Position numbers and translations under genes: made by a program
DNA from: Sulfuritalea sp.
GTDB taxonomy: Bacteria; Pseudomonadota; Gammaproteobacteria; Burkholderiales; Rhodocyclaceae
DNA length: 21,706 bases
Direction of reading: 5' to 3'
NCBI GenBank assembly: GCA_023229545.1
Contig: JALNZB010000042.1
Location: 1 to 21,706, forward strand
Notes under the pieces: generated by a model
What the model was told of the DNA's origin: nothing
Databases searched by the model: none
Seen by the model: the letters and a program-made list of their open reading frames with translations, nothing else
Part shown: in pieces, positions 1-8,033 of the stretch
Position numbering within the stretch: position 1 is the first letter of the stretch
How the letters are laid out: each line of letters opens with the position of its first letter

Positions 1-32
1 TGGATAAGTCGCAAAAAGCCGCGACTTATCCA
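1..32. repeat. Perfect 12-bp inverted repeat (stem-loop)
   Basis: TGGATAAGTCGC at 1-12 is the exact reverse complement of GCGACTTATCCA at 21-32, with an 8-base loop (AAAAAGCC). The stem is strong enough to form a hairpin in DNA or RNA. No T-tract follows it on either strand, so a classical Rho-independent terminator is not shown. It lies just outside the broken IS66 piece and may be a transcription end, a repeat-family palindrome or the edge of another element. The window starts at its first base, so the stem may extend further left. Confidence 0.6.
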
Positions 33-107
33 CCGCGCACCCCTTTGCCCACAAACTCCACAGCCTCATCATCATTTTTTCATATTCCTTAAAAGCAGAA
101 CATACAG

Positions 108-575
108 GGGACGTTGTGATCGGTCATGAAACGCCAGGCATCATCGGCGTAGGTGCGCAAGCGGTCGAGGAGATTGAGAGCCTTGCTCTGCTTGGTCCGT
201 CCGCGTTTGCCGGAAGGCGGAGCGCGCGGATTGGCGGCTTCTCCGTCGGCCAGAATCCGGGCATAGGAAGCACGGTAGTGCGTGATGCGGTCAGCATTCA
301 GAGGCCCGCCCGCTGCCGCGACCTCATGGCAAGCTGCGACCAGCAGATCGATCAGGCGACTGGCCCAAGCCAGCCCCCATTTCCTCGAAGACATAGGTCA
401 GTTCGCGCAAGTGGTGCTCATTGCACAGGGCGTGACTACAGGCGAGATCGCGATAGGGCTTCCATCCATCGTGAATCAAGGTTCCCACGAACTCGGTCAG
501 AACTCCAAAGGCATCGAACGCCTTTCTGCCCCGGTTCGGATGGCAACCGATCCGGGTCAGCAGGGTGGTGGCCAG
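108..575 (-). pseudogene. IS66-family transposase remnant (middle part, frameshifted, truncated at both ends)
   Basis: Read on the minus strand, about 575 down to 378 encodes the IS66 catalytic-core segment with IGCHPNRGRKAFDAFG, then LIHDGWKPYRDLACSHALC and NEHHLRELTYVFEEMG; the HDGW-x-x-Y and H-x3-C patterns are typical of IS66 DDE transposases. The protein continues in another frame from about 380 (WASRLIDLLVAACHE to YADDAWRFMTDHNVP), so there is a frameshift near 375-382. Homology stops at DHNVP (about position 108), where an intact copy would continue with the last catalytic region; the remaining residues are unrelated. The N-terminal half is missing too. This is a dead fragment just downstream of the dsbA stop. 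Positions 576-663 hold nothing I recognise. Its exact ends are approximate. Confidence 0.8.
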
Positions 576-663
576 AACGGCATCTCCGTTGAGGCCAACA
601 AACCCAATAGTCGGTGCTGGCGATACGGCGCCATTGAGCTTCGGCGCCTAACCAGATCACATA

Positions 664-1320
664 CTACTTGCGGCCAACCCCGGCGGAACGCTCGGCGCGA
701 ACGCGCGCGATCAAATGCTCGGTGATCGCCACCAGTGCCACGTAGTCGCCCATTCCCAGCACCAGATAGCGACCGTCCACCATCATCGACGGGACGGCCA
801 TCAAACTCGCCGCATGGGCCAGGTCGCGCGCGCTCTGCATGCGGCGTTGCACGGCGGCGGAAGACCATGCTTCGCGGAATTTCTTTGGATCAATCCCTTT
901 CTTTGCGGCCCATTCGAACATGCGCTTTTCGTCAAGGAGGCGCTGACGGTCGACGTGTATCGCGTCAAATACTTCGCCGTGCAGCTTGCCCACCAGATTC
1001 ATGGCCTCCAGCGTGTAGTAGAGCTGGGCGGCCGGTGGCCACTTGGGGCCGGGGAGGAATATTTGCGGCACACGACGAAAGCGCACGTCGGCGGGCAGTT
1101 TCTTCAGCCACGCGTCCAGTACCGGCTCGAAATCAAAACAGTGCGGGCACCCGTAGCGGAAGAATTCGACGACTTCGATCTTGTCCTTGTCGGTCGCCAG
1201 CGGCGGATTGATCCGCTGAAAATCGAGGCCCTCCTTCGGTTCGGCGGCTCCCGCGCCGAGCGCAAGACACAGGCCAAGCGTCGCCAGAACCGTTGCCAGA
1301 ATCCAGCGCCAAGTTCTCAT
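664..1320 (-). CDS. dsbA: Thiol:disulfide interchange protein DsbA
   Basis: A 218-residue periplasmic oxidase that introduces disulfide bonds into exported proteins and is normally re-oxidised by DsbB. Residues 1-25 form a signal peptide (hydrophobic run ending around GAGAAEP). The thioredoxin-fold active site is C58-P-H-C61 in FRYGCPHCFDFEP, the classical DsbA pair, and the cis-proline loop is V176-P177. Length matches the family. It is last in the argS / SPOR / dsbA operon, starting 9 bp after the SPOR stop, an order common in Betaproteobacteria. The stop at 664-666 lies right beside broken IS66 sequence, so its native terminator was probably displaced. Substrates may include the cysteine-containing exported proteins at the far end of the window, but that is inference. 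Confidence 0.95.
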   Translation of the reverse strand: MRTWRWILATVLATLGLCLALGAGAAEPKEGLDFQRINPPLATDKDKIEVVEFFRYGCPHCFDFEPVLDAWLKKLPADVRFRRVPQIFLPGPKWPPAAQLYYTLEAMNLVGKLHGEVFDAIHVDRQRLLDEKRMFEWAAKKGIDPKKFREAWSSAAVQRRMQSARDLAHAASLMAVPSMMVDGRYLVLGMGDYVALVAITEHLIARVRAERSAGVGRK

Positions 1321-1329
1321 TGCCGCTTC

Positions 1330-1986
1330 CTATTCCTTCTGCCTGATAACGCTGCCTTGCACTCCGTTTTGCGACAGCAAAGTGCGCGCCCGGTTCATTT
1401 CATCGGGACTGCGGAAGGGGCCGACGCGCACCCGGTGCATGGTGCCCTTTTCGGGAATGCTGACTTCCTGCACGCCGGCTTCCAGCCCGGTGAGCGCGAG
1501 CCTGGCCTTGAGGTTGTCGGCATCCGCCGCCTTCTGGAAGGCGCCGACCTGGAGAAAGAAGATTTCCGTGAGCGCCGGCTTGACTTCGACGGCGGGCGCA
1601 ATCGACACCGCAGGCGTAGTTTCAGCCGGCGCGGCAGTACCGGGCGTGGCCGGCTGCTTGCCTTCGAGGATGTTGTAAAAGTCGAAACGCTGGCGGTCCA
1701 CCGGCTTGTCGCCTGGCTTGCCGGGCAGCAGTGCGGGCGTCTGCGCTCCATTCGCGCCGTTCGCCGGTCGCTCGGCCTTGGGTGCACCTTCATACTTGTT
1801 CTGGAAAGGCAGCGGCGACTTGTTGAGAACCCAGACCACGCCGAAGGCGATCGAAACGCCGACGACGAGGCCGATGAAAATACCAAGCAGCGTGCCGCCG
1901 CCGCTCTTCCGCAGCGCCCGCGCGGTCGACGCCGCGCGCGAAGCCTTGTCCGAAGTCTTGTAATTGGCCCTGTCGAATTTACTCAT
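1330..1986 (-). CDS. SPOR-domain cell-division protein, FtsN-like
   Basis: A 218-residue bitopic inner-membrane protein. A short basic cytoplasmic N-terminus is followed by one transmembrane helix at about 32-54, a Pro/Ala-rich periplasmic linker with an FDFYNIL motif at 101-107, and a C-terminal SPOR domain at about 141-215 (IFFLQVGAF at the first strand, HRVRVGPF later). SPOR domains bind denuded septal peptidoglycan glycans, and proteins of this layout between argS and dsbA in Betaproteobacteria are annotated as FtsN or SPOR proteins. It starts one base after the argS stop, implying translational coupling. Whether it is the true functional FtsN or another SPOR protein cannot be decided here, so I leave the symbol empty. 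Confidence 0.88.
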   Translation of the reverse strand: MSKFDRANYKTSDKASRAASTARALRKSGGGTLLGIFIGLVVGVSIAFGVVWVLNKSPLPFQNKYEGAPKAERPANGANGAQTPALLPGKPGDKPVDRQRFDFYNILEGKQPATPGTAAPAETTPAVSIAPAVEVKPALTEIFFLQVGAFQKAADADNLKARLALTGLEAGVQEVSIPEKGTMHRVRVGPFRSPDEMNRARTLLSQNGVQGSVIRQKE

Positions 1987-1987
1987 G

Positions 1988-3742
1988 TCACATGCTCACC
2001 GGTTGCGAAACTCCCAGCAGGGAAAGGCCGTTTTGCAGCACCTGCCGCGTCGCCAGCGCCAGCGCCAGACGCGCTTGCCGGGTCGGCTGATCGTCGACCA
2101 GGACACGCTCGGCGTTGTACCAACTGTGGAAATCGCCGGCCAGGTCCTTGAGGTAGAAAGCCAGCGCGTGCGGCGCATAGTCGCGCGCGGCCTGCTGGAT
2201 CAGTTCGGGAAACTCGGCCAGCCGCGCGCACAGCGCGTATTCGCGCTCATGCTGCAAAGGTGTCAGGTCGGTCGCAGCCAGCGCGGCCTGGTCGCCATCC
2301 CACTGCGCCAGCACCGAGCAAATGCGGGCGTGGGCGTACTGGACGTAATACACCGGGTTGTCGTTGCTCTCCGACTTCGCCAGATCGAGATCGAAATCCA
2401 GCGCCTGATCGCATTTGCGCAGCATATAGAAGAAGCGGCAGGCGTCGTTGCCAACTTCGGCGCGCAACTGGCGCAGCGTCACATACTCGCCGGAGCGGGT
2501 GGACATCGAGGCTTTCTGGCCGTCGCGGAACAGGCTGACAAACTGCACCAGCGTCACCTCCAGCCGGCTGGCATCGGCCCCGGAAGCACTGAGGGCGCCC
2601 TTGACGCGCGAAACGTAACCGTGATGGTCGGCGCCCCAAACGTCGACGACCTTGTCGAAGCCGCGCTCGAACTTGTTCAGGTGATAGGCGATGTCCGATG
2701 CGAAATAGGTATAGAGGCCGTTGTCGCGCTGGACCACGCGGTCCTTTTCGTCGCCGAAGGACGTCGACCTGAACCACCTGGCGCCATCCTGAATGTAGAT
2801 GTGGCCCGATTTTTCCAGCGCCGCCACGGCGCGCGCCACCATGCCGGTCTCGAACAGGCTGCGCTCGGAGAACCAGACATCGAAATGCACGCCGAATTCT
2901 TCGAGATCGGCGCGGCAGTCGGTCAACTGCTCGTTCAACACGTGACCGTGAATGTAGGCCCAGTCTTCGCCCAGCAGATCCTTGCCGGCGAGGATCAGGC
3001 AGTCGAGCCGGGCATCGGCGTCATCGGTTTCGCACATGCAGGCGAGAACCGCCTCGACCGGATGCAGGTAGCGGTCGCCATGCGCCAGCTTCACCTGTTC
3101 GGCCATGTCGCGCACGTAGTCGCCCTGATAGGCGTTGGGCGGGAAGGGCACGGCCTCGCCGAACAATTCGAGATAGCGCAACCAGGCGGAAACGGCGAGG
3201 ATGTCCATCTGCCGACCGGCGTCATTGACGTAGTACTCGCGCGTCACGTCGAAGCCGGCGAACGCCAGCAGCGAGGCCAGACTGGCGCCATACGCCGCGC
3301 CGCGCCCGTGGCCGACATGCAGCGGGCCGGTAGGGTTGGCGGAAACGAACTCGACTTGCAGCTTGAGCCGGCTGGCCGGGCCGCGACCGAAAGCAGGCCC
3401 GGCGCCGAGCACGGCAGCAACCACGGCGGTCCTGGCGGTGGGCGTCAGCGTGAAGTTGATGAAGCCGGCGCCGGCGATGTCCACTTTGGCCACGGCGTCT
3501 GACGCCGGCAATGCGCGCACCAGCCGTTCGGCAATCTGGCGCGGATTGGTTTTCAGCTCACGTGCCAGTTGCATCGCCAGATTGCTGGCGAAATCGCCAT
3601 GGCTGGCCTGCTTGGGACGTTCGAGAAGGATTTCGGCGTGGCCCTGTTCCGGCGCCACGCTGTCCAGCGCGGCGCGCAGCAGTCCGGTGAGGTGCTGGCG
3701 GGCGTCAAATGCAATGCGGGTGGGTGCGCTGGATGCGGTCAT
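1988..3742 (-). CDS. argS: Arginine--tRNA ligase
   Basis: A 584-residue class I aminoacyl-tRNA synthetase that charges tRNA-Arg in the cytoplasm. The N-terminal additional domain covers about 1-115. The HIGH-type signature is H142-V-G-H145 inside SANPTGPLHVGHGRG, and the KMSKS-like region reads KASMSTRSGEYVTL, the usual ArgRS variant. The C-terminal anticodon-binding DALR domain ends in LGVSQPVSM. Length is normal. It is first in the operon with the SPOR protein and dsbA, and diverges from ubiB across 92 bp. The ATG at 3742 gives the expected N-terminus, although I see no strong ribosome binding site before it. Confidence 0.97.
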   Translation of the reverse strand: MTASSAPTRIAFDARQHLTGLLRAALDSVAPEQGHAEILLERPKQASHGDFASNLAMQLARELKTNPRQIAERLVRALPASDAVAKVDIAGAGFINFTLTPTARTAVVAAVLGAGPAFGRGPASRLKLQVEFVSANPTGPLHVGHGRGAAYGASLASLLAFAGFDVTREYYVNDAGRQMDILAVSAWLRYLELFGEAVPFPPNAYQGDYVRDMAEQVKLAHGDRYLHPVEAVLACMCETDDADARLDCLILAGKDLLGEDWAYIHGHVLNEQLTDCRADLEEFGVHFDVWFSERSLFETGMVARAVAALEKSGHIYIQDGARWFRSTSFGDEKDRVVQRDNGLYTYFASDIAYHLNKFERGFDKVVDVWGADHHGYVSRVKGALSASGADASRLEVTLVQFVSLFRDGQKASMSTRSGEYVTLRQLRAEVGNDACRFFYMLRKCDQALDFDLDLAKSESNDNPVYYVQYAHARICSVLAQWDGDQAALAATDLTPLQHEREYALCARLAEFPELIQQAARDYAPHALAFYLKDLAGDFHSWYNAERVLVDDQPTRQARLALALATRQVLQNGLSLLGVSQPVSM

Positions 3743-3760
3743 ATCAAGAGTAGACGGTAT

Positions 3761-3786
3761 CTTTCCGGGGCTTTCCGGGGCTTTCC
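3761..3786. repeat. 10-bp direct tandem repeat, 2.6 copies
   Basis: CTTTCCGGGG occurs twice back to back (3761-3770, 3771-3780), followed by CTTTCC. It lies in the 92-bp spacer between the divergent argS and ubiB starts, 18 bp upstream of the argS ATG. It could be replication slippage or a small regulatory repeat; nothing in the sequence decides. Confidence 0.7.
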
Positions 3787-3834
3787 AATGAGCCGTGAAT
3801 TATACTTCCCGTTTCTTGTCCGCCCCAGCCCCCC

Positions 3835-5373
3835 GTGCGCATCTTCCGCCTGATCCGTATCGCCCGCGTCGCCTACCGCTACGGGCTTGACAATCTGATC
3901 CTCGACCACGATCTCGATCTCGGCTTCTGGGCGCGCGTCATCAAGGCGACGCAGGGATTGATGTTCTGGCGCGATCTGTCTGCCCCGCGCGCCGTGCGCC
4001 TGCGGCTGGCGCTGGAAGACCTGGGGCCGATTTTCGTCAAGTTCGGCCAGTTGCTGTCGACCCGACGCGACCTGATGCCGCTGGATATCGCCGACGAACT
4101 GGCGAAGTTGCAGGATCGCGTGCCGCCGTTTGCCTCGGAGCTGGCCATCGCCGAACTGGAAAAAGCCTACGGCAAACCGGTGCACCAGGTCTTCGCCGAA
4201 TTCGAGCGCGAGCCGGTGGCTTCGGCCTCGGTGGCGCAGGTGCACTTCGCGGTGCTGCCGGACGGTCGCGAGGTCGCGGTTAAAATCCTGCGCCCCGGCA
4301 TCCTGCCGGTGATCGAGCATGACATCGCCCTGTTGCAGGTCGCCGCCAGCCTGCTCGAAACCGTCTGGGCCGATGGCCGCCGGCTCAAGCCGCGCGAGGT
4401 GGTGGCCGAGTTCGACAAGTACCTGCACTACGAACTGGACCTGATGCGCGAGGCGGCCAACTGCTCGCAACTGCGGCGCAATTTCGAGGGTTCCGATCTG
4501 CTGATCCTGCCTGAGGTGCATTGGGACTGGTGCACCACCAGCGTGATGGTGATGGAGCGCATGCACGGCACAACGATTTCCCAAGTCGATGCGCTGCGCG
4601 AGAAAGGCGTGGACATTCCGCGCCTGGCCCGCGCCGGGGTCGAGATTTTCTTCACCCAGGTCTTTCGCGACGGCTTCTTTCACGCCGACATGCATCCCGG
4701 CAATATCTCCGTCGTCACCGAGGGCCCGCGCGAGGGCTGCTACATCGCGCTCGATTTCGGCATCGTCGGCACCTTGTCGGATGTCGACAAGAATTATCTG
4801 GCGCAGAATTTTCTGGCCTTCTTCAAGCGCGACTACAAGCGCGTCGCCGAGGTGCATATCGAATCCGGCTGGGCGCCGAAAGATACCCGTGTCGATGAAT
4901 TCGAGGCGGCGATCCGTTCCGTCTGCGAACCTTTCTTCGACCGGCCGCTGAAGGAAATTTCGCTCGGCCGCGTGCTGCTGCGCCTGTTCCAGACCTCGCG
5001 CCAGTTCAACGTGGAAATCCAGCCGCAACTGGTGCTGCTGCAAAAGACCCTGCTCAACATCGAGGGCCTCGGCCGCGACCTCGATCCCGAGCTCGACCTG
5101 TGGAACACCGCGCTGCCCTATCTGGACCGCTGGATGAGCGAACAACTCGGCTGGCGGGCATTGGCGAGCAACCTCAAGCGCGAAGCCGCAAGCTGGGCCA
5201 AGCTGCTGCCGACCTTGCCGCGCCTGGTGCATCAGGCGCTGACCGCCACCGCGACGCCGGCGCCCAAGCTCGAACTGGAAAATCTGGCCGCCGAAGTGCG
5301 CGGCCTGCGTCATTTGCTATGGGTTGCGCTGGCGGTCGCTGTTTTTGCGCTGGGCTTCGTCATTCTGCGATAA
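3835..5373 (+). CDS. ubiB: Ubiquinone biosynthesis protein UbiB (ABC1/ADCK/COQ8 family)
   Basis: A 512-residue atypical protein-kinase-like ATPase needed for ubiquinone biosynthesis, anchored to the inner membrane. The family KxGQ motif is at K69-F-G-Q72 and the Ala-rich nucleotide loop is at about 129-137 (ASASVAQVH). The invariant lysine region is VAVKILRP (K150), with HADMHPGN at 283-290 and D307-F-G309. The C-terminus (about 490-511) is a hydrophobic anchor as in other UbiB proteins. The start is a GTG at 3835, chosen because MRIFRLIRIARVAYRYGLD matches family N-termini; no clear Shine-Dalgarno precedes it. The usual partners ubiE and ubiJ are not adjacent. The symporter gene follows after 10 bp. 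Confidence 0.95.
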   Translation: MRIFRLIRIARVAYRYGLDNLILDHDLDLGFWARVIKATQGLMFWRDLSAPRAVRLRLALEDLGPIFVKFGQLLSTRRDLMPLDIADELAKLQDRVPPFASELAIAELEKAYGKPVHQVFAEFEREPVASASVAQVHFAVLPDGREVAVKILRPGILPVIEHDIALLQVAASLLETVWADGRRLKPREVVAEFDKYLHYELDLMREAANCSQLRRNFEGSDLLILPEVHWDWCTTSVMVMERMHGTTISQVDALREKGVDIPRLARAGVEIFFTQVFRDGFFHADMHPGNISVVTEGPREGCYIALDFGIVGTLSDVDKNYLAQNFLAFFKRDYKRVAEVHIESGWAPKDTRVDEFEAAIRSVCEPFFDRPLKEISLGRVLLRLFQTSRQFNVEIQPQLVLLQKTLLNIEGLGRDLDPELDLWNTALPYLDRWMSEQLGWRALASNLKREAASWAKLLPTLPRLVHQALTATATPAPKLELENLAAEVRGLRHLLWVALAVAVFALGFVILR

Positions 5374-5383
5374 GGGAGTTTCG

Positions 5384-6880
5384 ATGCTGCTGTGGTTTGT
5401 CGTGCTCTATCTGATGGTGTCGGTCGGCATCGGCCTGCTTGCCGCCACCCGCGTGCATAACGCCAAGGATTTCGCCGTCGCCGGACGCAGCCTGCCGTGG
5501 CCGGTGGTGATGGCGACGGTGTTCGCCACTTGGTTCGGCGCCGAATCGATCTTCGGCATTTCCGGCACCTTTCTCAAGGACGGCCTCGGCGGCGTGGTGG
5601 CCGACCCCTTCGGCTCCTCGATATGCCTGGTGCTGGCCGGCATCCTGTTTTCGCGTTATCTCTACAAGCTCAACATCATCACCCTCGGCGACTTCTACCG
5701 CATGCGCTACAACCGCACGGTCGAAGTGCTGACCACGCTGTGCATCGTGGTGTCCTATCTCGGCTGGGTGGCGGCGCAGATCAAGGCGCTCGGGCTGCTG
5801 TTTTTCGCCGTCACCGACGGCGCCGTCGATGTCGAAACGGGGATGGTGCTGGGTACCGTTCTGGTGCTGACCTACACCGTGTTCGGCGGCATGTTCTCGG
5901 TGGCGATTCTCGATTTCGTGCAAATGATCGTCATGCTCGGCGGCCTGCTGTTCGTCGCCTGGCTGGTCAGCGGCAAAGTCGGCGGTGGCGCCACGGCGGT
6001 TTTCGATCACGCCAGCGCCGCCGGCAAGCTGAAGTTCTTTCCGGAGGCCGATCCCTGGCTCTGGCTGACTTTCCTCGGCACCGGGATGACCATGATGTTC
6101 GGCTCGATCCCGCAACAGGACGTGTTCCAGCGCGTGACCTCGGCGAAGAGCGCGAAGATCGCCCTGTGGGGCTCGGTGGCCGGCGCCTCGCTGTATTTCT
6201 GCTTCACCTTCGTGCCGATGTTCATTGCCTACTCGGCGACACTGATCGACCCGACCGCCTTTGGCGCCATGGTGGACAAGAACGCCGAACTCATCATCCC
6301 GACGCTGGTAAAAAATTACACGCCGCTGTTCGCTCAGGTGCTGTTTTACGGCGCCGTGCTGTCGGCCATCATGAGCACTGCCTCGGCGACGCTGCTGGCG
6401 CCTTCCGTCACCTTCTCCGAAAACGTGGTGCGCGGCTTCTACCCGAACATGGGCGACCACCAGTTCCTGCGGGTGATGCGCGTCTCGCTGGTGATTTTCG
6501 CCGGCATGGTGCTGGCATTTGCGCTGTACAGCAACGCCTCGATTTTCAAGATGGTGGAGAACGCCTACAAGATCACCCTGGCCGGCGCTTTCGTGCCGCT
6601 GGTGTTCGGCATCCTGTGGCGAAAGGCGACCACGCAGGGCGCGCTGGCGGCGATTTTCGGCGGCCTGGTGTCGTGGATGCTGGTCGAAGTGTTGATCGGC
6701 GAGGCGAGCCCGGTGCCGCCGCAACTGATCGGCTTCGTTGTCTCTTTCGCCGGCATGCTGGCAGGCTCGCTGCTGCCGCAATGGGTCGGCCACCCGCTGC
6801 CGGGCCACGACCCGCACGCGATCCTGCATCACCATGCCGCCGCGCAAACCCATCATGCCGAGCCCGAACACAAGCACTGA
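5384..6880 (+). CDS. Sodium:solute symporter family protein with His-rich C-terminus
   Basis: A 498-residue polytopic inner-membrane transporter of the SSS/SLC5 family, with about 13 predicted helices. Recognisable parts are the first helix with VSVGIGLLAATRVHNAKDF, the second with ATWFGAESIFGISG, the loop GDFYRMRYNRTVEVL, and FGSIPQQDVFQRVTSAKSA. Such proteins couple Na+ entry to uptake of small solutes; the substrate (carboxylate, amino acid or other) cannot be read from sequence. The ATG at 5384 is preferred because AAGGGAG lies just upstream; an in-frame upstream start at 5324 would overlap ubiB. The last 32 residues (467-498) carry ten histidines, unusual for the family. The next gene overlaps this one by 26 bp. 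Confidence 0.88.
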   Translation: MLLWFVVLYLMVSVGIGLLAATRVHNAKDFAVAGRSLPWPVVMATVFATWFGAESIFGISGTFLKDGLGGVVADPFGSSICLVLAGILFSRYLYKLNIITLGDFYRMRYNRTVEVLTTLCIVVSYLGWVAAQIKALGLLFFAVTDGAVDVETGMVLGTVLVLTYTVFGGMFSVAILDFVQMIVMLGGLLFVAWLVSGKVGGGATAVFDHASAAGKLKFFPEADPWLWLTFLGTGMTMMFGSIPQQDVFQRVTSAKSAKIALWGSVAGASLYFCFTFVPMFIAYSATLIDPTAFGAMVDKNAELIIPTLVKNYTPLFAQVLFYGAVLSAIMSTASATLLAPSVTFSENVVRGFYPNMGDHQFLRVMRVSLVIFAGMVLAFALYSNASIFKMVENAYKITLAGAFVPLVFGILWRKATTQGALAAIFGGLVSWMLVEVLIGEASPVPPQLIGFVVSFAGMLAGSLLPQWVGHPLPGHDPHAILHHHAAAQTHHAEPEHKH

Positions 6881-8018
6881 ACGACGGCATGCGCCGCCCG
6901 GCGCGGCTGAAAAGCAATCCCTCTACGAACTTCTCGGACTCACCAGCAAGGCCGCGCCCGAGGATATTCAAAACGCTTTTGAAGCGCGTCGGCAGGAGGC
7001 GGAACGCGAGCCGGATGGCGAGGAACGGCGCAACCGCCTTGCCTTCCTGCAACATGCCCGCGACGTATTGATCGATCGACGCCAGCGCGCGGTATATGAC
7101 CTACGCATCAGCGAGAGGCGGACTGCGGTGGCGAAGACACCCCGACCGGCGCGATCGCTCTGGCCTGTACTCGCAATGATTCTGCTGGCAGGCGCGGCCT
7201 ACCCGGCCTGGCGCTACCTGGCTGCGGACAAACCCGCACCGCGAGCGCAGGCGCAAACTTCCGTCGCTCCGCCAGCCGGGATAAAGGACGAGCCGCCGCT
7301 GGAAGAGGAAATTGCGGCGCTGCTGCCCTCGACGCCCGACGATATCGCCCCGCCCGGCGCAGCGCCGAAGTCCACTGCTGCGCCCAAACCTGGCCCGCAA
7401 AAGCTGGTTTTCGCCGGGCCTGATGCCGCCACCCTGGCGAAGTTCTCCGACTCGACCTATCTCATCATTGGCGCGGCGGGCCTCGGCACCGGCGTGGTGA
7501 TCGACCACGACAAATTGCTGACCAACTGCCACGTCATCGCCCCGAATGTACTCAAGGGTCCGATTCTGGCGGTCAATCCGGCGACGGGGGAGAAGACGCG
7601 AATCGTTGCGGCGGCGTTCCTGGTCCGGGAAGATGCCTGCGTCGTGCATGCGCCCGGCCTCAACGGCAAGCCGATTGCCATCGGCGATGCGGGGCAACTG
7701 GCGCGCGGCGCGCGCATTTTCAACATCGGCTTCGCCAATGGTCGCCTGATGGCCTCGGCGGGCGCGCTGCTGGGAATCATCAACCGCAGCGGGCAGAACT
7801 ACCTGGTCTCGTCGAACTACTGCGATCACGGTGTTTCAGGCGGGCCGCTGGTCGATGAAGAAGGGCGTCTGGTGGGGCTGACTTCCGGCGGCCCGGCCGA
7901 CCGCAGCGTCTGCCTTTCGCTTACGGCAGAAACGGCGCGCACGGTGCTGACGCAAACCCTGATCGTGATCGACGCCTTTCCTCCCAACTACATGAGCAAT
8001 CTGGCGCGGCGCTGGTAG
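6855..8018 (+). CDS. Membrane-anchored trypsin-like serine protease with degenerate N-terminal J-like domain
   Basis: Read from ATG 6855 this is 387 residues. Residues 21-85 look like a DnaJ J-domain: SLYELLGL at the start, a middle helix, then LQHARDVLIDRRQRAVYD at the end. The catalytic HPD tripeptide reads E52-P-D54, so Hsp70 stimulation is doubtful. A single transmembrane helix at about 101-123 is followed by a Pro/Ala-rich linker (130-185) and a chymotrypsin-fold protease domain. The full triad is visible: H226 in LLTNCHVI, D260 in REDACVV, S328 in HGVSGGPL. This predicts a cytoplasmic J-like head and a periplasmic protease of the DegS/HtrA-like fold without a PDZ domain. The start lies inside the symporter gene, with no clear ribosome binding site. 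The substrate is unknown. Confidence 0.82.
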   Translation: MPSPNTSTERRHAPPGAAEKQSLYELLGLTSKAAPEDIQNAFEARRQEAEREPDGEERRNRLAFLQHARDVLIDRRQRAVYDLRISERRTAVAKTPRPARSLWPVLAMILLAGAAYPAWRYLAADKPAPRAQAQTSVAPPAGIKDEPPLEEEIAALLPSTPDDIAPPGAAPKSTAAPKPGPQKLVFAGPDAATLAKFSDSTYLIIGAAGLGTGVVIDHDKLLTNCHVIAPNVLKGPILAVNPATGEKTRIVAAAFLVREDACVVHAPGLNGKPIAIGDAGQLARGARIFNIGFANGRLMASAGALLGIINRSGQNYLVSSNYCDHGVSGGPLVDEEGRLVGLTSGGPADRSVCLSLTAETARTVLTQTLIVIDAFPPNYMSNLARRW

Positions 8019-8033
8019 CTTCCGGGCTAGCCC

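Noticed and set aside
21..60. Possible DnaA-box cluster (CTTATCCACC, TTGCCCACA, ACTCCACAG)
   Set aside because: Only one site is a single mismatch from TTATCCACA; the others differ at two or more positions, and no dnaA, dnaN or gidA gene is present, so an origin is not supported.
1964..3502. 512-codon open frame on the plus strand opposite argS
   Set aside because: The opposite strand is an unmistakable argS with HVGH and KMSKS-like motifs; the plus frame has no family features and is a shadow of GC-rich third positions.
3739..5313. 524-codon minus-strand frame opposite ubiB
   Set aside because: Composition is Gln/His/Arg-rich with no domain pattern; it mirrors the codon bias of ubiB.
5360..6877. 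505-codon minus-strand frame opposite the symporter
   Set aside because: His/Gln/Arg-rich low-complexity shadow with no recognisable domain; the plus-strand transporter is clear.
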